64,000 nt of DNA from Actinobacillus lignieresii (GTDB lineage: Bacteria > Pseudomonadota > Gammaproteobacteria > Enterobacterales > Pasteurellaceae), in contig NZ_UFRM01000001.1 in NCBI RefSeq assembly GCF_900444945.1, positions 1,002,501-1,066,500 of the forward strand, written 5' to 3'. The notes beneath the pieces are model-generated. The model was not told the origin of the DNA and made no database searches. It saw nothing but the letters and a program-made list of their open reading frames with translations. Both the position numbers and the translations under genes were made by a program. This document shows, piece by piece, positions 54,303 to 64,000 of the stretch. Numbering within the stretch: position 1 is the first letter of the stretch; the number at the start of each line of letters is the position of its first letter.

Positions 54303-57212
54303 CTATTCTTTATTACTTACAATCACACGTAAGCTGTCTAAACGCCAATTTGCTAATGCAATTTGCTTAAGCGATTCAATGCGTTGTTGTTCCAATGCTT
54401 CAATTTCATCAGCACGAATATTTTTATTCACCGCTTGTAACGAGGTTAAACGGTGCAATTCCGCACTTAATGTACTATCCGCATCTTGGCTGGCTTTTTC
54501 GATTAATTCCGGTAATTTAGCTGCGATTTTTTGCTCGCTGATACCGATTAATTTTTTAATATCAGCTTGCGCCATTTTCGCAATTTTATTTGCCATTTGT
54601 TTATTCAGCGGTTTTAACTGCTTCTCAAGCCCTGCAAACGACACCTGAGCCGCCATATCGTTACCTTTATTATCTAATAAGATACGCACCGGTGTCGGCG
54701 GTAGGAAACGCGTTAAATTTAAACCTTTCGGCGCTTGAGTTTCCACCATATAAATCGCTTCAAGCAATAAAGTGCCTGCCGGTAAGTTTTTATTAATCAG
54801 TAACGAAATTGCCGATTTACCGATGTCGCCGGAAGTAATCAAGTCAATACCGTTACGAATCATTGGGTGATCCCAGGTTAAAAACTCAACCTCTTCTCGC
54901 ATGAGTGCAAGCTGGCGATCAAAAGTCACAGTCGTGCCGTCTTCGGCAATGCCCGGGAAGTCCGGCACTAACATATGACCGGTCGGGCTAATCACGATAG
55001 ATTGCTCGCCTAAATCTTCCTGCTCTAAGCCGATAACATCAAATAAACTCAAAGCAAAATTGACTAAGTGCGGATTATTATCTTCTTTCGCAATCGCCTC
55101 AGCTAACTCTTGTGCCGCTTCACCGCCATTTGAATTGAGCTCAAGCAAACGATCTCGACCTTGCTCTAATTCTGCCTTCAACTGTTGCTGACGTTTAAAG
55201 GTTCTTGCAAGAAATTCGTCAAATCCGACCGCTTGCGGGTTCTTCAAGAAGCCTTCCAATTCTTCGCCGAATTCACGGAATAATGCGGCGCCCATCGGAC
55301 AAGTTTCTTCAAACGCATTTAGACCTTGATGATACCAAGTCGCCAATACCATTTGCATTGAATTTTCAAAGCACGGTACGTGAATCTGAATATCATTTTT
55401 CTGACCGATACGGTCTAAACGTCCGATACTTTGTTCCAATAAGTCCGGATTATCCGGTAAATTGAACAACACTAAATTGCTGGCAAATTGGAAGTTACGC
55501 CCTTCCGAGCCGATACTCGAACTAATCAAGACCTGAGCGCCCTCTTCCATTTGGGCAAAGTAAGCGGAAGCTCTGTCTCGTTCTACAATCGACATTTTTT
55601 CGTGGAACACCGCCGAACGAATCGCTTCACGTTCACGTAAGATTTGTTCCAATGCAATGGCCGTATCCGCTTGCTTACAAATGACTAAGATTTTCTCGTC
55701 ACGGTGATTTTTCAGGAAGGTAATCAACCATTCGATACGAGGATCAAAATCCGCCCATTTTGCCGCCGGATTCATACGTTGGAATAAACGTTCCGGATAA
55801 AGCTGATCATCTTTGGTTACGCCGCCCATCATTCCCATCACTTTTAACGCATTGGTATATTGGCTCGGCATTTCCAAAGTAATTTGATGATAAACACGAT
55901 GTGGGAAACCTTTCACACCCTGACGTGTATTACGGAATAACACACGGCTGGTACCGTGGCGGTCAATCAGCTCACGAATCAATTCTTGACGCACTTGCAA
56001 GCGGTCATTTTCTTTCGATTTTTCGCTATTGATTACCTTAAACATCGGTTCGGTATCTTTCTCGCTGAGTAATTCCGCAATGCTATTTTGCTCGTCATTG
56101 CTTAACGCTTTGTCATTCAGCAAGGTCGCCACCGCATCCGCCACCGGTTTGTAATCTTTTTGTTCGGCAACAAAGCTGTTGTAATCGTAGAAACGATTAG
56201 AATCCAATAACGCTAAACGAGCAAAGTGACTTTCTTGCCCTAATTGCTCCGGTGTTGCGGTGAGCAGTAATACCGCCGGAGTTTGTTTGGATAAACGCTC
56301 AACAAATTGATAGCCGACACTCGGCTCGTTTTCCGACCATGCTAAGTGGTGCGCTTCATCCACGATGAGCATATCCCAATGGCTTGCCAATACTTGCTTC
56401 GCACGATTTGGTGAACTTTCTAACCAGTCGATTGAAGCGATTACTAACGCTTCGCTATCAAACGGATTTTCGCTGACATCATTACCGTCTTCATCCGCTT
56501 TATCAAAATCGCTGCAACGCTCTTCATCAAATAGTGAGAATTTCAAGTTGAAACGACGTAACATTTCAACCAACCACTGATGTTGCAAACTTTCCGGCAC
56601 AAGCACTAATACGCGTTCGACTCTGCCGGAGAAAAGTTGCTGCTGTAAAATCATCCCCGCTTCAATCGTTTTACCTAAACCGACTTCATCCGCCAATAAC
56701 ACACGAGGCGCAACACGCTGACCGACTTCTTTGGCAATATGTAATTGATGCGGAATTAAACTTGCACGAATGCCTCGCATTCCTCGTAGCGGCGATTGAA
56801 ATTGGGCTTGTTGATGTTGTAATGCTCGATAACGTAAAGCAAAACGATCGGAACGGTCGATTTGTGCTGAAAATAAACGGTCTTGCGGCTTGCTGAAGCT
56901 TACTTTATGGTCTAACTGCATTTCAGGCAATACGGCTTCTTCACCGGAATCCGCTCGCTTACCTAAATAGATAATAAAACCTTGGTTTTCGACTACCTCT
57001 TCAACATCTAACTGCCAACCTTCCACGCTATTGATTCGATCACCTTTTTGAAATTGTACCCTTGTTAAAGGGGCGACCGAAAGCGCATAAATACGCTCTT
57101 CTTCTGCGGCAGGAAATTGAATGGTAACGGTACGATTATCACTTGCCGTTACGATACCTAAGCCTAAATTATTTTCTGATTCGCTAATCCAGCGCTGACC
57201 TACTACGAACAT
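54303..57212 (-). CDS. rapA: RNA polymerase-associated ATPase RapA
   Basis: A 969-residue SWI2/SNF2 protein, length as in E. coli (968). It binds RNA polymerase and helps recycle it after termination. Walker A is in [17 protein letters not shown] (about 173-189) and DEAH in [28 protein letters not shown] is motif III-like, and the second RecA lobe has [20 protein letters not shown] and [11 protein letters not shown] (motifs V and VI). The N-terminal Tudor-like pair (residues 1-110) binds polymerase. The loop [12 protein letters not shown] is encoded by an uptake-like sequence. Confidence 0.98.
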   Translation of the reverse strand: MFVVGQRWISESENNLGLGIVTASDNRTVTIQFPAAEEERIYALSVAPLTRVQFQKGDRINSVEGWQLDVEEVVENQGFIIYLGKRADSGEEAVLPEMQLDHKVSFSKPQDRLFSAQIDRSDRFALRYRALQHQQAQFQSPLRGMRGIRASLIPHQLHIAKEVGQRVAPRVLLADEVGLGKTIEAGMILQQQLFSGRVERVLVLVPESLQHQWLVEMLRRFNLKFSLFDEERCSDFDKADEDGNDVSENPFDSEALVIASIDWLESSPNRAKQVLASHWDMLIVDEAHHLAWSENEPSVGYQFVERLSKQTPAVLLLTATPEQLGQESHFARLALLDSNRFYDYNSFVAEQKDYKPVADAVATLLNDKALSNDEQNSIAELLSEKDTEPMFKVINSEKSKENDRLQVRQELIRELIDRHGTSRVLFRNTRQGVKGFPHRVYHQITLEMPSQYTNALKVMGMMGGVTKDDQLYPERLFQRMNPAAKWADFDPRIEWLITFLKNHRDEKILVICKQADTAIALEQILREREAIRSAVFHEKMSIVERDRASAYFAQMEEGAQVLISSSIGSEGRNFQFASNLVLFNLPDNPDLLEQSIGRLDRIGQKNDIQIHVPCFENSMQMVLATWYHQGLNAFEETCPMGAALFREFGEELEGFLKNPQAVGFDEFLARTFKRQQQLKAELEQGRDRLLELNSNGGEAAQELAEAIAKEDNNPHLVNFALSLFDVIGLEQEDLGEQSIVISPTGHMLVPDFPGIAEDGTTVTFDRQLALMREEVEFLTWDHPMIRNGIDLITSGDIGKSAISLLINKNLPAGTLLLEAIYMVETQAPKGLNLTRFLPPTPVRILLDNKGNDMAAQVSFAGLEKQLKPLNKQMANKIAKMAQADIKKLIGISEQKIAAKLPELIEKASQDADSTLSAELHRLTSLQAVNKNIRADEIEALEQQRIESLKQIALANWRLDSLRVIVSNKE

Positions 57213-57268
57213 TTTGGGGTTATTTCTCCTATTTATAAATTATTATCTATTCTAGCAAATTTCACACT

Positions 57269-57338
57269 TCAAGCGGTCTGATTCTTACGTGATTTTGCAA
57301 ATTTTCAGCGAAAAGAAACCGCTTTATAAATAAAGCGG
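57269..57338 (-). terminator. Uptake pair and hairpin between dgt and rapA
   Basis: CAAGCGGTCTGATT faces GAAACCGCTTTAT. In addition CCGCTTTAT-AA-ATAAAGCGG (57319-57338) is a perfect nine-pair hairpin, followed on the minus strand by TTTCTTTTC, suitable for ending dgt transcription. Confidence 0.65.
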
Positions 57339-57383
57339 CTATCGAATAAACAATTCGGATTTTCGAGCCGATAAATTACCGGC

Positions 57384-58709
57384 TTATAAACTTTGATAAA
57401 GCTTAAATGCCTGTCCGTCCGACATACCTGCCAGATAATCGCAAATTACCCGAGGGCGTTTTGACGGTGTCGATTGTTGCCAACGTAATGCGACATTTTG
57501 TGGTAATAAACGCTCCGGATCGGTGCTTAACATATCAAACAACGCCATTAAAATTCGCTGCCCTTTATATTCCACTCTCTGCGTTTTCACATCGCAAATC
57601 ACATATTGGTAAACAAAGCGTTTTAAAATTTCCAACACACATTTCACATCGTCCGGCAAATAAGCGTTAAAACGTAATAACGGCTCATCAAAGCCAGACT
57701 GCTCACGCCATTGGACGTTGGTCACAAAATAATTAACCAACGCCCCGATCACATCTTTACGTTCATAACGATGTTGGGAAAATAATTTCTGGCTAAGGGT
57801 CGGTAAAATCGTTTGAATCCAAGGAGAAGAACATTGTGCTAATTGTTGCTCTGCCTGTTGCCATGATTGTGGCGTGACCATACCGCCGGCAATCGCATCT
57901 TCCAAATCGTGTACGCCGTAGGCAATGTCATCGGCAAGTTCCATAATGCTGCAATCCAGCGATTTATATTGCGTTTTATGCGGTTCAAGCGGATCTTTAC
58001 TGAAACTTATCGAACGCAACAAGTTACGATCTTGCTCGCTTAACGGCGCTAACACCCAATCGAAAAAGGTTAGATCATCGCTAAATATACCCTTACAAGT
58101 TTTGAATTGGTGCAAATTAATATAGGGCGACTCGGCAAATTGCGGGCGTGCTTGCGGTTCGGTTTCTTCAAGCAGTGCCGGATATTTAATAATGCCTAAC
58201 AAGGTTCTACGAGTGAGGTTCATACCGTGTTGAGGTGTATAGGGCTCAAGTTGGGTAACAATCCGAAACGACTGAGCATTACCTTCAAAACCGCCATACT
58301 CTCGCATTTTATAATTAAGCGCCATCTCGCCACCGTGTCCGAACGGCGGATGCCCGATGTCGTGAGCGAAACAAAGCGATTCAATCAAACTGCGAGACGG
58401 CAATAAAGCGGTCAGATTTTCAGCAAAATTTGCAAATTTTTGCTCGGAAACGACCGCTTGAAAACCTTGTGTGTCTTGCAATAATTTGGCACGGATACTA
58501 CTGCCAATCTGTGCCACTTCGAGCGAATGAGTCAAGCGTGTACGATAAAAATCATCTTCGCCAACTGCGTGAATCTGCGTTTTAGCTTGCAGGCAACGAA
58601 AGGCTTCGGAATGCAAAATTCTCGCGCGATCTCGCTGAAACGGCGAACGATGGTCTTGTTCCCGTTTTTTATCCGCCAAAAAACGTTCGGTCCAAACATT
58701 CGAAATCAT
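57384..58709 (-). CDS. dgt: Deoxyguanosinetriphosphate triphosphohydrolase-like protein
   Basis: A 441-residue HD-domain dNTP triphosphohydrolase. R-x-HS in RTRLTHSLEVAQIG, the HD pair in CFAHDIGHPPFGHGGE and ELADDIAYGVHDLEDAI give the metal-binding H...HD...D set. The family removes the whole triphosphate from dGTP or other dNTPs, influencing nucleotide pools and, in some bacteria, phage resistance. Between the first His and the HD lies an extra segment (QAVVSEQKFANFAENLTALL) encoded by an inverted uptake pair. The substrate of this group is not certain. Confidence 0.92.
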   Translation of the reverse strand: MISNVWTERFLADKKREQDHRSPFQRDRARILHSEAFRCLQAKTQIHAVGEDDFYRTRLTHSLEVAQIGSSIRAKLLQDTQGFQAVVSEQKFANFAENLTALLPSRSLIESLCFAHDIGHPPFGHGGEMALNYKMREYGGFEGNAQSFRIVTQLEPYTPQHGMNLTRRTLLGIIKYPALLEETEPQARPQFAESPYINLHQFKTCKGIFSDDLTFFDWVLAPLSEQDRNLLRSISFSKDPLEPHKTQYKSLDCSIMELADDIAYGVHDLEDAIAGGMVTPQSWQQAEQQLAQCSSPWIQTILPTLSQKLFSQHRYERKDVIGALVNYFVTNVQWREQSGFDEPLLRFNAYLPDDVKCVLEILKRFVYQYVICDVKTQRVEYKGQRILMALFDMLSTDPERLLPQNVALRWQQSTPSKRPRVICDYLAGMSDGQAFKLYQSL

Positions 58710-58766
58710 CTTTTCCCCTTTTTCATATATAATAACTGACTTTACGAATTTGATTTTACACTAAAA

Positions 58767-60098
58767 ATGGCACTGTTCTACTCTGAAAAAGCTGCAAAAC
58801 AGCAAGCAAAAAAATCGGCAAAAATGACCGCCTGTCCGCCGGTTACCATTCAATCTTTGGATTACCAAGGCTTAGGCGTAGCAAAAATAGCCGGTAAAAC
58901 TTGGTTTATCGAAAATGCCTTACCTAACGAACAAGTTGAAATCCAAATATTGGAAGAAAAACGCCAATACGGGCGGGCTAAAGCGGTTAAAATTTTAAAG
59001 CCATCCGCCGAACGCCAACAGCAGAGCTGCGCGCTCTACGGCAAATGCGGCGGCTGCCAAATGCAACATATTCCGCTGGATTTACAGCGAGAAGCCAAAC
59101 AGCGTGCGCTTTTTCAACGTTTACAAAAACTGCAATCACAGCCGATTGAGTTTCAGCCGATGATTGTCGGCCACGATAAAAGCTATCGCCGCCGAGCAAA
59201 ACTCAGCATCGCGTTACAAAATAATCAGTTAGCGATTGGTTTTAGAATGCAAAATTCAAACCAAATCATACCGCTTGAACATTGTGAAGTGTTGGTAGAA
59301 CCACTTTCTCAGCTTATCAAACCATTGCAAAGCCTATTTAGTACGTGGCAGAACAAAAAGGCACTTGGGCATATTGAACTGGTTCAAGCGGATAATACCA
59401 TTACGATGTTGGTACGTAACGTAGGGCAATTCCATCCGCAAGACAGCCGAAACTTGCAACAATTTGCCGAACGGCATTCACTTTCATTGTATGTGATGAC
59501 CGCTGAAAACGACATCGTTCAACTAAGTGGTGAAGTGCCCCACTACCAAATTCACGGCGTTAAACTGGGCTTTTCGATTCGTGATTTCATTCAAGTAAAC
59601 GGCGACTTAAATGAAAAAATGGTGGATAAAGCGCTGGAATGGCTTAATCTTTCCGCACAAGATCGAGTACTGGATTTATTCTGCGGTATGGGAAACTTCA
59701 CTTTGCCGATTGCCAAGCAAGCCGGCTTTGTTGTGGGGGTGGAAGGCGTTGAGCCGATGGTTGCACAAGCCAAGCAGAATCGTGATACAAGCGGTCTAAA
59801 AAACGTAGCATTTTACCAAACCAACCTAGACGAACCTTTTGCCGATAAACCTTGGGCAAGCGAACCGTTTAACAAAGTGTTATTAGATCCGGCGCGTAAC
59901 GGTGCATTTTTCTGTTTAGATCATTTAGCCGCATTGAACCCCGAAACGATTGTCTATGTTTCCTGTAACCCTGCCACCTTAGTGCGAGATGCGGAAAAAC
60001 TGATTCAAGCCGGTTATAAACTGAAAAAAGCGGCAATGATCGATATGTTTCCGCATACCGGACATTTGGAATCTATATCACTGTTTAGCAGTCATTAA
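58767..60098 (+). CDS. rlmD: 23S rRNA (uracil(1939)-C5)-methyltransferase RlmD
   Basis: A 443-residue methyltransferase (E. coli RlmD/RumA 433). An N-terminal TRAM domain (TIQSLDYQGLGVAKIAGKTW) is followed by the 4Fe-4S cysteines in CALYGKCGGCQMQH with a further upstream or downstream Cys. The SAM domain contains VLDLFCGMGNFTLPIA and LLDPARNGA, and the catalytic Cys is in VYVSCNPATLVRD. It makes m5U1939 in 23S rRNA. It is divergent from dgt, 57 bases away. One exact uptake core lies inside at 59787. Confidence 0.96.
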   Translation: MALFYSEKAAKQQAKKSAKMTACPPVTIQSLDYQGLGVAKIAGKTWFIENALPNEQVEIQILEEKRQYGRAKAVKILKPSAERQQQSCALYGKCGGCQMQHIPLDLQREAKQRALFQRLQKLQSQPIEFQPMIVGHDKSYRRRAKLSIALQNNQLAIGFRMQNSNQIIPLEHCEVLVEPLSQLIKPLQSLFSTWQNKKALGHIELVQADNTITMLVRNVGQFHPQDSRNLQQFAERHSLSLYVMTAENDIVQLSGEVPHYQIHGVKLGFSIRDFIQVNGDLNEKMVDKALEWLNLSAQDRVLDLFCGMGNFTLPIAKQAGFVVGVEGVEPMVAQAKQNRDTSGLKNVAFYQTNLDEPFADKPWASEPFNKVLLDPARNGAFFCLDHLAALNPETIVYVSCNPATLVRDAEKLIQAGYKLKKAAMIDMFPHTGHLESISLFSSH

Positions 60099-60124
60099 AT
60101 TGTCATACATTTTTGTCAGAATAA

Positions 60125-60167
60125 TGTCCTCAAGAATTTCTGATGCACGAAAAATCAACTGAGGACA
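60125..60167 (+). promoter_or_regulatory. Inverted repeat that covers the ppk ribosome binding site
   Basis: TGTCCTCA (60125-60132) and TGAGGACA (60160-60167) are perfect complements. The right arm contains GAGGA, the Shine-Dalgarno of ppk, four to six bases before its ATG. An inner TGAT/ATCA pair extends the fold. It could mask the ribosome site, or be a protein-binding dyad. Confidence 0.5.
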
Positions 60168-60171
60168 ATTA

Positions 60172-62262
60172 ATGCTGGTTTTTACAAACAAACATAATGA
60201 AGCAAAATATACCGCGAAAGAATTAAGCTGGTTGGCATTTAATGAGCGTGTTTTGCAAGAAGCGGCGGATGAAAGCAATCCGCTATTGGAACGTATCCGT
60301 TTTTTAGGAATCTTCGCCTCTAATCTGGATGAATTTTATCAAGTCCGCTTTGCCAATTTAAAACACCAATTGCTGATCATTCGTAAACAAGAGTCTTTAC
60401 CCGCCAAGCAAATTCGCTCTCATTTAAAAACCATTCAAAAACGTACGGAACAGTTAAACGAAAAATTCGAGGAATTATATAATCGTTTAATGTTACGCTT
60501 GGCAAAACATCAAATCTTCTTAATTAATGAAAGCCAACTTTCTACTTTTCACCAAGATTGGTTGAAAGACTATTTTCGAAAAGAAATTAAGCAACAAATT
60601 TTTCCGATTATTTTAAATGAAGAAATTGATTTATCCGCATCTTTAAACGCACACAATTCAAACCTGATTGTCGAACTGAAGAAAAATAAGAAAACTTCTC
60701 AATTGGCTGTGTTGCCGATTCCTTCATATAAACTGTCCCGTTTTGTCGTATTGCCGAAAGAACGTTACAAACGCCATCAGCGCATTATTTTATTAGATAA
60801 TATTATTCGTTTTTGTGTGGATGAAATCTTCTCAAATTCCGCTTTTGACTATGATGAAATTACCGTCTATTCCATTCGTATGACGCGCGATGCGGAATAT
60901 GATTTGGTTACCGAGGTGGAATATAGTTTATTGGAGTTAATGTCTTCCAGCTTGAAACAACGTATTGCCGCCCAACCGGTTCGATTTTTATACGAAAAAA
61001 CAATGCCGAAAGATTTGTTAAAACTCCTTAAAGAACGCTTGAATATGAGTAATTTAGACTCTATCGAGGCCGGTGAACGTTATTTGAGCTTTAAACATTT
61101 ATTGCAATTTCCGGATCTCGGCAAAAAAGAACTACTCAATACGCCGTTACCACCGATTCGCCATCCGCAAATTAAAGAAGGCTACCCGATTTTAGATGCA
61201 ATCAGTAAACGAGATATTTTGCTTTATTATCCGTACCATAGTTTTGATGCGATTTGTGAATTATTTCGCCAAGCTTCGTTTGATCCGAATGTTATCTCGA
61301 TAAAAATCAATTTATATCGTGTCGCTTCCCGCTCACGCATTATTCAAGCGTTAATTAATGCGGCAAATAACGGTAAAAAGGTTACGGTAATTATTGAATT
61401 ACAAGCTCGTTTTGATGAAGAAGCGAACATACATTGGGCTAAAATGCTTACCGATAATAATATCAAAGTAGTATTTTCATCACCAGGTTTTAAAATCCAT
61501 TCCAAGCTCTTTTTAATCAGTCGTATGGAAGAGGGTAATTTAATGGAATACGCACACGTAGGCACAGGAAATTTCCATGAAAATACCGCAAAAATTTATA
61601 CGGATTTTGCTCTACTGACGAAGAACCCGAAAATTACCAAAGAAGTTAAAAACGTTTTCCGTTTTATTGAAATGCCTTTTAATCCGATTAAGTTTGATCA
61701 TTTATTGGTTTCTCCGGTAAATGTTCGTAAAAACTTAACGGAATTGATAAGACGAGAAATCAAAAATGCGAAAGACGGCAAAAAAAGCGGTATGATTTTT
61801 AAAATCAATAATTTGGTTGATCAGGAAATTATTGATTTACTGTACGAAGCAAGCCAAGCCGGTGTAACGATAAAAATGATTATTCGAGGCATGTGCGCAT
61901 TACGTGCCGGAATGAAAAATCTGAGTGAAAATATTCATATTATCAGTATCGTAGATCGATTCTTAGAACACCCTCGCGTTTATTATTTTGAAAATGAAGG
62001 CGATCCGGACGTATATATTTCGTCCGCCGATTTAATGACTCGCAATTTAGACCGCCGTATTGAAGTAGGTACACCATTATATGATGCTCACGCAAAACAA
62101 TGTGTGATCGATATCCTGAATATCCAACTTGCGGATAATGTAAAAGCTCGCATTATTGATGCGAACGAAAAAAACGAATATGTTCATAATGACAAGCCGA
62201 TTTGTTGTTCTCAGATTGCCATTTATGAATATTTAGCAAATAAAGCCAACACTAAAAAGTAA
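60172..62262 (+). CDS. ppk1: Polyphosphate kinase
   Basis: A 696-residue PPK1 (E. coli 688) that makes long-chain polyphosphate from ATP. N-terminal ELSWLAFNERVLQEAADESN, the FDAICELFRQASFDPNVI region, FKIHSKLFLISR (the autophosphorylated His, HSK) and HPRVYYFENEGDPDVYISSA (second conserved His and C2 domain) are all present. It is followed by ppx after ten bases, the classic synthesis/breakdown pair. The leader carries an RBS-covering inverted repeat. Confidence 0.97.
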   Translation: MLVFTNKHNEAKYTAKELSWLAFNERVLQEAADESNPLLERIRFLGIFASNLDEFYQVRFANLKHQLLIIRKQESLPAKQIRSHLKTIQKRTEQLNEKFEELYNRLMLRLAKHQIFLINESQLSTFHQDWLKDYFRKEIKQQIFPIILNEEIDLSASLNAHNSNLIVELKKNKKTSQLAVLPIPSYKLSRFVVLPKERYKRHQRIILLDNIIRFCVDEIFSNSAFDYDEITVYSIRMTRDAEYDLVTEVEYSLLELMSSSLKQRIAAQPVRFLYEKTMPKDLLKLLKERLNMSNLDSIEAGERYLSFKHLLQFPDLGKKELLNTPLPPIRHPQIKEGYPILDAISKRDILLYYPYHSFDAICELFRQASFDPNVISIKINLYRVASRSRIIQALINAANNGKKVTVIIELQARFDEEANIHWAKMLTDNNIKVVFSSPGFKIHSKLFLISRMEEGNLMEYAHVGTGNFHENTAKIYTDFALLTKNPKITKEVKNVFRFIEMPFNPIKFDHLLVSPVNVRKNLTELIRREIKNAKDGKKSGMIFKINNLVDQEIIDLLYEASQAGVTIKMIIRGMCALRAGMKNLSENIHIISIVDRFLEHPRVYYFENEGDPDVYISSADLMTRNLDRRIEVGTPLYDAHAKQCVIDILNIQLADNVKARIIDANEKNEYVHNDKPICCSQIAIYEYLANKANTKK

Positions 62263-62272
62263 TTAGGGAGTT

Positions 62273-63790
62273 ATGATGAACACAGAAAAACCGGCTGAAA
62301 ACCTAGCACACTTTGCTGCCGTAGATTTAGGTTCCAATAGTTTTCATATGATGATTGTCCGTATTGTGAATGGATCAATTCAAGTATTATCTCGTTTAAA
62401 ACAACGTGTACAGCTCGCGAACGGCTTAGATAACAACAATCATTTAAATCAGGTCGCAATTCAACGAGGCGTAGATTGCTTAGCACTATTTGCCGAACGG
62501 CTTCAGGGGATTCCGGTTGAAAATGTACGTACTGTAGCCACCTATACGCTTAGAACAGCCGTTAATAATCAGGATTTTTTAGAAGCCGCCAAAGCGGTTT
62601 ATCCTTTCCCTATTCAAGTAATTTCCGGTCAAGAAGAAGCCGAATTGATTTATTCGGGCGTTTCTCACACCCAACCGGAAAACGGTCGCAAAATGGTAGT
62701 GGATATTGGCGGCGGCTCGACAGAAATGATTATTGGTGATGGTTTTACTCCATTACGCTGTGAAAGTCGTCATATGGGATGTGTGAGTTTTGCTAAAGCA
62801 TTCTTTAAAACCGACAAAATTAATGAAAAACAATTTCAGAAAGCACAAAAAGCCGCTTTAGCAAAAATTGAAGATTTGGCTTGGGATTACCGTAACTTAG
62901 GTTGGCAAGCCGTATTAGGCTCATCCGGTACGATTAAAGCCGTCAGTCAAGTGGTGCAGGCTAATTACCATAGTGATGTGATTACCGCCGAACATTTGCA
63001 AAAAATTATTGAACAAGTCTTAAAATTTGACAGTTTGGATAAACTTAAGCTCGATGGATTGGAAGACGATCGCATCGCCTTATTTTTGCCGGGATTGGCT
63101 ATTTTAAGTGCGGTATTCGAAACCTTTGGTATCGAGCAAATGCGTTATTCCGACGGTGCGTTACGCGAAGGGGTAATGTACGGCTTAGAACAAAGTTTTC
63201 AAGTGGACGATATCCGCCAACGTACGGTAAACAGCTTAATGAAAAACTTTGCAATTGATCGAGCCCAAGCCGCTCGCGTCAATCATACCGCTGAAGTATT
63301 GGCTAAAGCATACGAGCGTTGGCATCATCCGGAACAATTCGACGAAATGCTCCGAATCTTATCCTCCGCCGCCCAATTACATGAAATCGGACTAGTACTA
63401 AATCATAGCCGAGTGCAAAAACATTCCGCTTATATGCTAAAAAGTTTGGATTTACCCGGTTTTTCACTGGAACAAAAACAGCTTTTAGTTAATTTAGTCC
63501 GCTTTCACATTAAATCTTTCAAAGCTTTAAATTTATCTAAAGACGGCTCATTCCATAAAAAGGATATGCTTGCCTTAATCGTGCTATTGCGCTTAGCCGT
63601 CATTATCAATCGTTCTCGTCAAGCGGCGGAATTTACTGATGACTATACTTTACACATCAATCACGGCGGGGAAAATTGGACATTAGAATTTGAAAAAGAT
63701 TATCTGGAACGCAATCCGTTAGTGTTGAATGATTTAGCGGAAGAACAAATGACATTAAAAACGATTGGAATTCAATTTAATTATAGATAG
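62273..63790 (+). CDS. ppx: Exopolyphosphatase
   Basis: A 505-residue Ppx/GppA-family phosphohydrolase. FAAVDLGSNSFHMMIVRIV (phosphate-1 motif), ATYTLRTAVN, ISGQEEAELIYSGVSH, VVDIGGGSTEMIIG (phosphate-2 motif), LGSSGTIKAV and DGALREGVMYG are clear. A helical HD-like C-terminal half follows, with HEIGLVLNHSRVQKHSAY. It removes terminal phosphates from polyphosphate. GppA is a possible alternative, but the ppk partner favours Ppx. GGGAG lies six bases before the ATG. Confidence 0.95.
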   Translation: MMNTEKPAENLAHFAAVDLGSNSFHMMIVRIVNGSIQVLSRLKQRVQLANGLDNNNHLNQVAIQRGVDCLALFAERLQGIPVENVRTVATYTLRTAVNNQDFLEAAKAVYPFPIQVISGQEEAELIYSGVSHTQPENGRKMVVDIGGGSTEMIIGDGFTPLRCESRHMGCVSFAKAFFKTDKINEKQFQKAQKAALAKIEDLAWDYRNLGWQAVLGSSGTIKAVSQVVQANYHSDVITAEHLQKIIEQVLKFDSLDKLKLDGLEDDRIALFLPGLAILSAVFETFGIEQMRYSDGALREGVMYGLEQSFQVDDIRQRTVNSLMKNFAIDRAQAARVNHTAEVLAKAYERWHHPEQFDEMLRILSSAAQLHEIGLVLNHSRVQKHSAYMLKSLDLPGFSLEQKQLLVNLVRFHIKSFKALNLSKDGSFHKKDMLALIVLLRLAVIINRSRQAAEFTDDYTLHINHGGENWTLEFEKDYLERNPLVLNDLAEEQMTLKTIGIQFNYR

Positions 63791-63816
63791 TCAATCCGAA
63801 AGGCATAGAAAAAAAG

Positions 63817-63851
63817 AAACCCCGTAGAAAACCTACGGGGCAAATTCTTTT
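63817..63851 (-). terminator. Terminator between ppx and tRNA-Asn
   Basis: CCCCGTAG-AAAAC-CTACGGGG. On the minus strand it is followed by TTTCTTTTTTTC, so it mainly ends the tRNA transcript. Read rightward it is followed by CAAATTCTTTTG and could weakly end ppx. Confidence 0.8.
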
Positions 63852-63934
63852 GTTCTAATTCTGGAGGTATGAATCACTGTTTTATAAAAGGAGACAAATA
63901 AAACAAGAACAAAAGCAAAACTAAAGGAAATTAG

Positions 63935-64000
63935 TGGCTCCTCCTGCGGGACTCGAACCTGCGACATATGGATTAACAGTCCACCGTTCTACCGACTGAA
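63935..64000 (-). tRNA. tRNA-Asn (anticodon GTT), cut by the window edge
   Basis: Read on the minus strand it contains TTCAGTCGGTAGAAC (D arm), GGACTGTTAATCC (anticodon loop CTGTTAA), GGTTCGAGTCC (T arm) and the 3' end GGAGCCA with an encoded CCA. It matches E. coli tRNA-Asn. The first few bases of the 5' acceptor strand lie beyond base 64000. Confidence 0.96.

Noticed and set aside
60104..60124. PHO-box-like TTGTCAT...TTGTCAG upstream of ppk
   Set aside because: The two TTGTCA units are 13 bases apart, not the 11 expected for a PhoB direct repeat, so I do not call it.
63869..63901. Ten-residue ORF after GGAGG near the right end
   Set aside because: The ribosome site is only one base from the ATG and the peptide (MNHCFIKGDK) has no support.

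Overview
The window is bacterial chromosome from a member of the Pasteurellaceae, most likely Actinobacillus pleuropneumoniae or a close relative. The main evidence is the nine-base DNA uptake core ACAAGCGGT. I count at least 14 exact copies, and there are many degenerate copies; this is the Actinobacillus/Mannheimia-type signal rather than the AAGTGCGGT type of Haemophilus influenzae. Gene content agrees: a two-HPr FruB, a glgBXCAP operon, lptCAB-ptsN-rapZ without rpoN or hpf, and a SelD that is itself a selenoprotein. It is ordinary core chromosome, with no prophage, insertion sequence, CRISPR array or plasmid genes.

Layout, left to right. 1-2.9 kb: the 3' part of a subtilisin-type serine-protease autotransporter and an AT-rich VirK/YbjX-family gene. 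2.9-7.6 kb: ung, grcA, a small SOS-controlled UmuD-like gene whose protease residues are missing, an NlpC/P60 hydrolase, nfo, a YcdY-type chaperone and a small lipoprotein. 7.6-13.5 kb: bcr, rsuA, a 53-residue DUF1232-like protein, menC, metG and ndk. 13.5-23.3 kb: the complete glycogen operon glgB-glgX-glgC-glgA-glgP on the minus strand. It is divergent from the fructose PTS operon fruB-fruK-fruA (23.5-27.8 kb), and the shared 260-bp region carries CRP-like and Cra/FruR-like sites. 27.9-32.7 kb: a LemA/TPM/YgcG-type envelope cluster and ppc.

32.8-37.4 kb: the LPS transport genes lptC-lptA-lptB run into ptsN-rapZ, followed by ubiI. 37.5-39.3 kb: three tandem paralogous lipoproteins, the second with an 11-copy CCAGCT repeat. 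39.3-44.3 kb: ubiH, nudJ and selD on the minus strand, then prfB (programmed +1 frameshift) and an AEC-family transporter. 44.4-49.8 kb: phoH-fadR divergent from nhaB, then dsbB and metC. 49.8-58.7 kb: a frameshifted cobalamin-independent methionine-synthase-like gene, pyrE, rlmJ, ampD, rluA, rapA and dgt. 58.7-64 kb: rlmD, the ppk-ppx pair and a truncated tRNA-Asn.

Two genes are interrupted in a simple reading-frame view but are intact. selD reads through a UGA as selenocysteine, with a visible SECIS hairpin. prfB shifts frame at CTT TGA C. The metE-like gene, in contrast, has one base missing from an A-run and looks genuinely broken. The most unusual items are the SOS-regulated, protease-dead UmuD-like protein with two LexA boxes, and the inverted uptake-signal pairs that serve both as terminators and as protein-linker sequence (QAVExAKxFANxTAS) in FruB and FruA.
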